Below, one piece after another: positions 62,227 to 64,000 of a stretch of 64,000 bases of DNA. The notes beneath the pieces are model-generated. The model saw only the letters and a program-made list of their open reading frames with translations, was not told where the DNA came from and ran no database searches. A program made the position numbers and the translations under genes. The stretch's first letter is position 1; each line of letters begins with the position of its first letter. Origin of the DNA: CAVQBP01 sp963848195 (GTDB lineage: Bacteria; Bacteroidota; Ignavibacteria; Ignavibacteriales; Ignavibacteriaceae); assembly GCA_963848195.1 (NCBI GenBank), contig CAWKCY010000014.1, forward strand, positions 62,001-126,000. The letters are read 5' to 3'.

Positions 62227-63429
62227 ATGCGAACAAAGAATTTTATCAGTGGTAATGCTTCCGTTTTAAGAAATGTGAACAGATCAATGATATTAAATTT
62301 AGTAAGAAATGAGCAGCCAATATCGAGATCAAAATTAGCTCAGTTAACAGGATTAAATAAAAGTACGGTATCGAGTATAGTTTTGGATTTACTAAAAGAA
62401 GATATTGTTTATGAAGTAGCAAATGGGGAGCAGAATATAGGGCGTAAACCGATTGATTTATTTCTAAAGTTAGGCAAGAATTTAATTGGAGCATTTTCGA
62501 TTGATGCGGCACTTACACGTTTTGCAATTGTGGATATTGACGGCAGCGTTTTGGCAACTTCTTCAATAAATACAGAGACTCAAGAAAAAAATAAATTTAT
62601 TGAAAAGTGTCTAAATGAAATTCGAAAATTGATGAATCATCAAAACATTGATGAGTTAAAAGGTTTGGGAGTAAGTGTAGCCGGTATAGTGGATTCTAAT
62701 AAACTTATTGTCAATTATGCTCCGAACCTCGGATGGGAAGATTTTGATATCGGACAGGTAATAACAAATTTGTGGCCGGGTCTGGAAATCTTAACAATTG
62801 GAAATGATGCTAAATGTTCTGCTCAGGCTGAATTATGGTTCGGAAAACATAGTACAGATCTTTCAAATTTTGTATTTCTTGAGATAGGACCTGGTATAGG
62901 TTCCGGGATAGTTGTGGAAAATAAAATTCTTGACGGAGAATTTCATGCATCGGGGGAAGTAGGTCACATGGTTATCTTTGAAGGGGGAGAATTATGCAGC
63001 TGCGGAAATCACGGCTGCTGGGAAAGGTATGCTTCGGACAGAGCTACTGTAAGCAGATATATATCGAGAAAATATGGAGAGTCTAAGCAGCCTTTAAAAC
63101 TTACAGTTGATGAAGTTATAGACTTTGCAATGAAAGGTGATGATATAGCCAGAGATGTTCTGAGTCAAACAGGATATTATTTAGGACTCGGGATATCGAA
63201 TATATTGAAAGCAATTGATCCGCACGCTATTATCCTGGGAGGAAGAATAATACAAGCCTGGGATATTATTTATCCTGAAATAAATAGGATAGTGAAAAAG
63301 AGAGCTTTCTATGGTGAAAGGAAAAAGATTCAGATATTACCGACTTCTTTGCAGGTACGTCCAAGATTGTTAGGTGCAGCTACTTATGCCATTAAAAAAA
63401 TTTTTGATGACTATAAAATTATGATTTGA
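62227..63429 (+). CDS. ROK family transcriptional repressor (NagC/XylR-like)
   Basis: A 400-aa protein. Residues 20-70 form a winged helix-turn-helix (ISRSKLAQLTGLNKSTVSSIVLDLLKEDI); the ROK domain follows with LGVSVAGIVDS, GNDAKCSAQAELWFG, EIGPGIGSGIVV and the zinc motif GELCSCGNHGCWERY. Such proteins repress amino-sugar or xylose genes and release DNA on binding sugar phosphate. Divergent nagB and the operator copies argue for a GlcN6P or GlcNAc6P signal. Start ATG at 62227. Confidence 0.92.
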   Translation: MRTKNFISGNASVLRNVNRSMILNLVRNEQPISRSKLAQLTGLNKSTVSSIVLDLLKEDIVYEVANGEQNIGRKPIDLFLKLGKNLIGAFSIDAALTRFAIVDIDGSVLATSSINTETQEKNKFIEKCLNEIRKLMNHQNIDELKGLGVSVAGIVDSNKLIVNYAPNLGWEDFDIGQVITNLWPGLEILTIGNDAKCSAQAELWFGKHSTDLSNFVFLEIGPGIGSGIVVENKILDGEFHASGEVGHMVIFEGGELCSCGNHGCWERYASDRATVSRYISRKYGESKQPLKLTVDEVIDFAMKGDDIARDVLSQTGYYLGLGISNILKAIDPHAIILGGRIIQAWDIIYPEINRIVKKRAFYGERKKIQILPTSLQVRPRLLGAATYAIKKIFDDYKIMI

Positions 63430-63491
63430 TAGGGTTTTGAAATGAGTTTTACTTTGATAGCTCAGGAATAAAATATTTTTTCTTAATGCTT

Positions 63492-63512
63492 AGTTTGTTT
63501 AATCAACAAACT
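63492..63512. promoter_or_regulatory. Second ROK operator, before the ROK kinase gene
   Basis: agtttgtt and aacaaact arms with taatc between match the operator at 62164-62188 with a 4-bp shorter spacer. It lies 32 bases before ATG 63544 and so can control the kinase. Confidence 0.75.
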
Positions 63513-63543
63513 AATTGAATTCACTTTAATTGATTTATTAAAC

Positions 63544-64000
63544 ATGAAAAAACAAGCAATTGTAGGGGTTGATATAGGTGGTACCAACACAGTTTTGGGA
63601 TTAATTGATTTTGAAAATAATTATTTATTAGATAAAACCTTCGAAACCAATTCGGAAAAAGGTGTTGATACATATGTAGAACGTTTACATAATTATATCA
63701 AAGAAATATTTGCGGAATTTTCCGGTACATATGAATTAAGAGGTATTGGTTTAGCCGCTCCAAATGCAAATTTTCTAACGGGGGTTATAGAAAACTCAGT
63801 GAACCTTAAATGGAAAAATGTTAACCTGGTAGATCTATTAAAGAAATATTTCGATATTCCTATAGCATTGATTAATGATGCCAACGCAGCTGCTCTGGGA
63901 GAGCAAATAAGCGGAAGTGCTGCCGGCATGAAGAATTTTATAGTCCTGACATTGGGTACAGGATTAGGAAGCGGTATTGTAGTAGACGGTACTTTGATAT
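63544..64000 (+). CDS. ROK family sugar kinase (N-terminal part)
   Basis: The frame from ATG 63544 is open to the window end, giving 152 residues. VGVDIGGTNTVLG at residues 7-19 is the ATP-binding motif, GIGLAAPNANFLTGVI and ALINDANAAALGEQ supply the sugar-binding and catalytic Asp, and LTLGTGLGSGIVVDG the second phosphate motif. No DNA-binding domain is present, so it is a kinase and not a repressor. Glucokinase or N-acetylglucosamine kinase are both possible; the operator shared with nagB favours an amino sugar. The remaining half lies outside the window. Confidence 0.9.
   Translation, partial: MKKQAIVGVDIGGTNTVLGLIDFENNYLLDKTFETNSEKGVDTYVERLHNYIKEIFAEFSGTYELRGIGLAAPNANFLTGVIENSVNLKWKNVNLVDLLKKYFDIPIALINDANAAALGEQISGSAAGMKNFIVLTLGTGLGSGIVVDGTLI

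Overview
The window is AT-rich, densely coded bacterial chromosome. The gene mix points to a Gram-negative bacterium of the Bacteroidota/Chlorobiota/Ignavibacteriota assemblage, most likely an Ignavibacteria-type organism: a bacillithiol enzyme (BshC), TonB and ExbBD envelope genes, a TonB receptor with a carboxypeptidase-like N-terminal domain, a PEGA-repeat lipoprotein, DUF6600, DUF92 and DUF2085 proteins, glutaminyl-tRNA synthetase, and intergenic regions full of dispersed palindromic repeats. This placement is inference from gene content; no rRNA or ribosomal-protein gene is present. I see no prophage, insertion sequence with transposase, CRISPR array or toxin cluster.

Layout. 1-5 kb: end of an ArgD-like aminotransferase, nadB (NAD synthesis), a Ppx/GppA phosphatase, and a tightly overlapping run of a membrane protein, a 90-aa protein, aroQ and a HAD hydrolase, then a MerR regulator. 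5.4-6.2 kb: tRNA-Pro, tRNA-Leu and tRNA-Ala. 6.3-12 kb: a small exported protein, an unlisted 42-aa membrane protein with a terminator, a MATE exporter, a repeat-rich island, ymdB, a solitary DNA methyltransferase and folD. 12-16 kb: deoC with an aldehyde dehydrogenase and a second, truncated aldehyde dehydrogenase that together look like a split ALDH16, plus a HicB-like small protein. 16-19 kb: a SpoU methyltransferase, aroA and an orphan sugar-ABC ATPase. 19-25.7 kb: bshC, then a radical SAM/flippase-like/glycosyltransferase group and a DUF6600 protein. 26-32 kb: a DUF116 protein, a malic enzyme-phosphotransacetylase fusion and a GH31 glycosidase broken by three +1 shifts. 32-42 kb: SixA, a lipoprotein with a TonB receptor, a TatD-radical SAM fusion interrupted by a +1 shift, a PBP4-type carboxypeptidase, an M28 peptidase and an eight-repeat PEGA lipoprotein. 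42-45 kb: an ECF sigma/anti-sigma pair flanked by two Spy/CpxP-like periplasmic proteins. 45-55 kb: TPR proteins, DUF92, an outer-membrane barrel, an HU-like/SPOR membrane protein and ExbB-ExbD-TonB. 55-61 kb, minus strand: four membrane or propeller genes, tRNA-Leu, glnS and gltX. 61-64 kb: nagB, a divergent ROK repressor and a ROK kinase (cut by the window end), linked by two copies of one palindromic operator.

How the parts work together: most genes are housekeeping (NAD, shikimate, folate and amino-sugar metabolism, tRNA charging). Three modules are coherent local systems: the nagB/ROK amino-sugar regulon with its operators, the sigma factor with Spy-like proteins as an envelope-stress unit, and the co-directional 46-55 kb set that spans the envelope from TonB energisation to an outer-membrane barrel. 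The non-coding fraction holds several repeat families: REP-like palindrome chains, 11-bp and 7-bp tandem arrays, and terminal-inverted-repeat elements.
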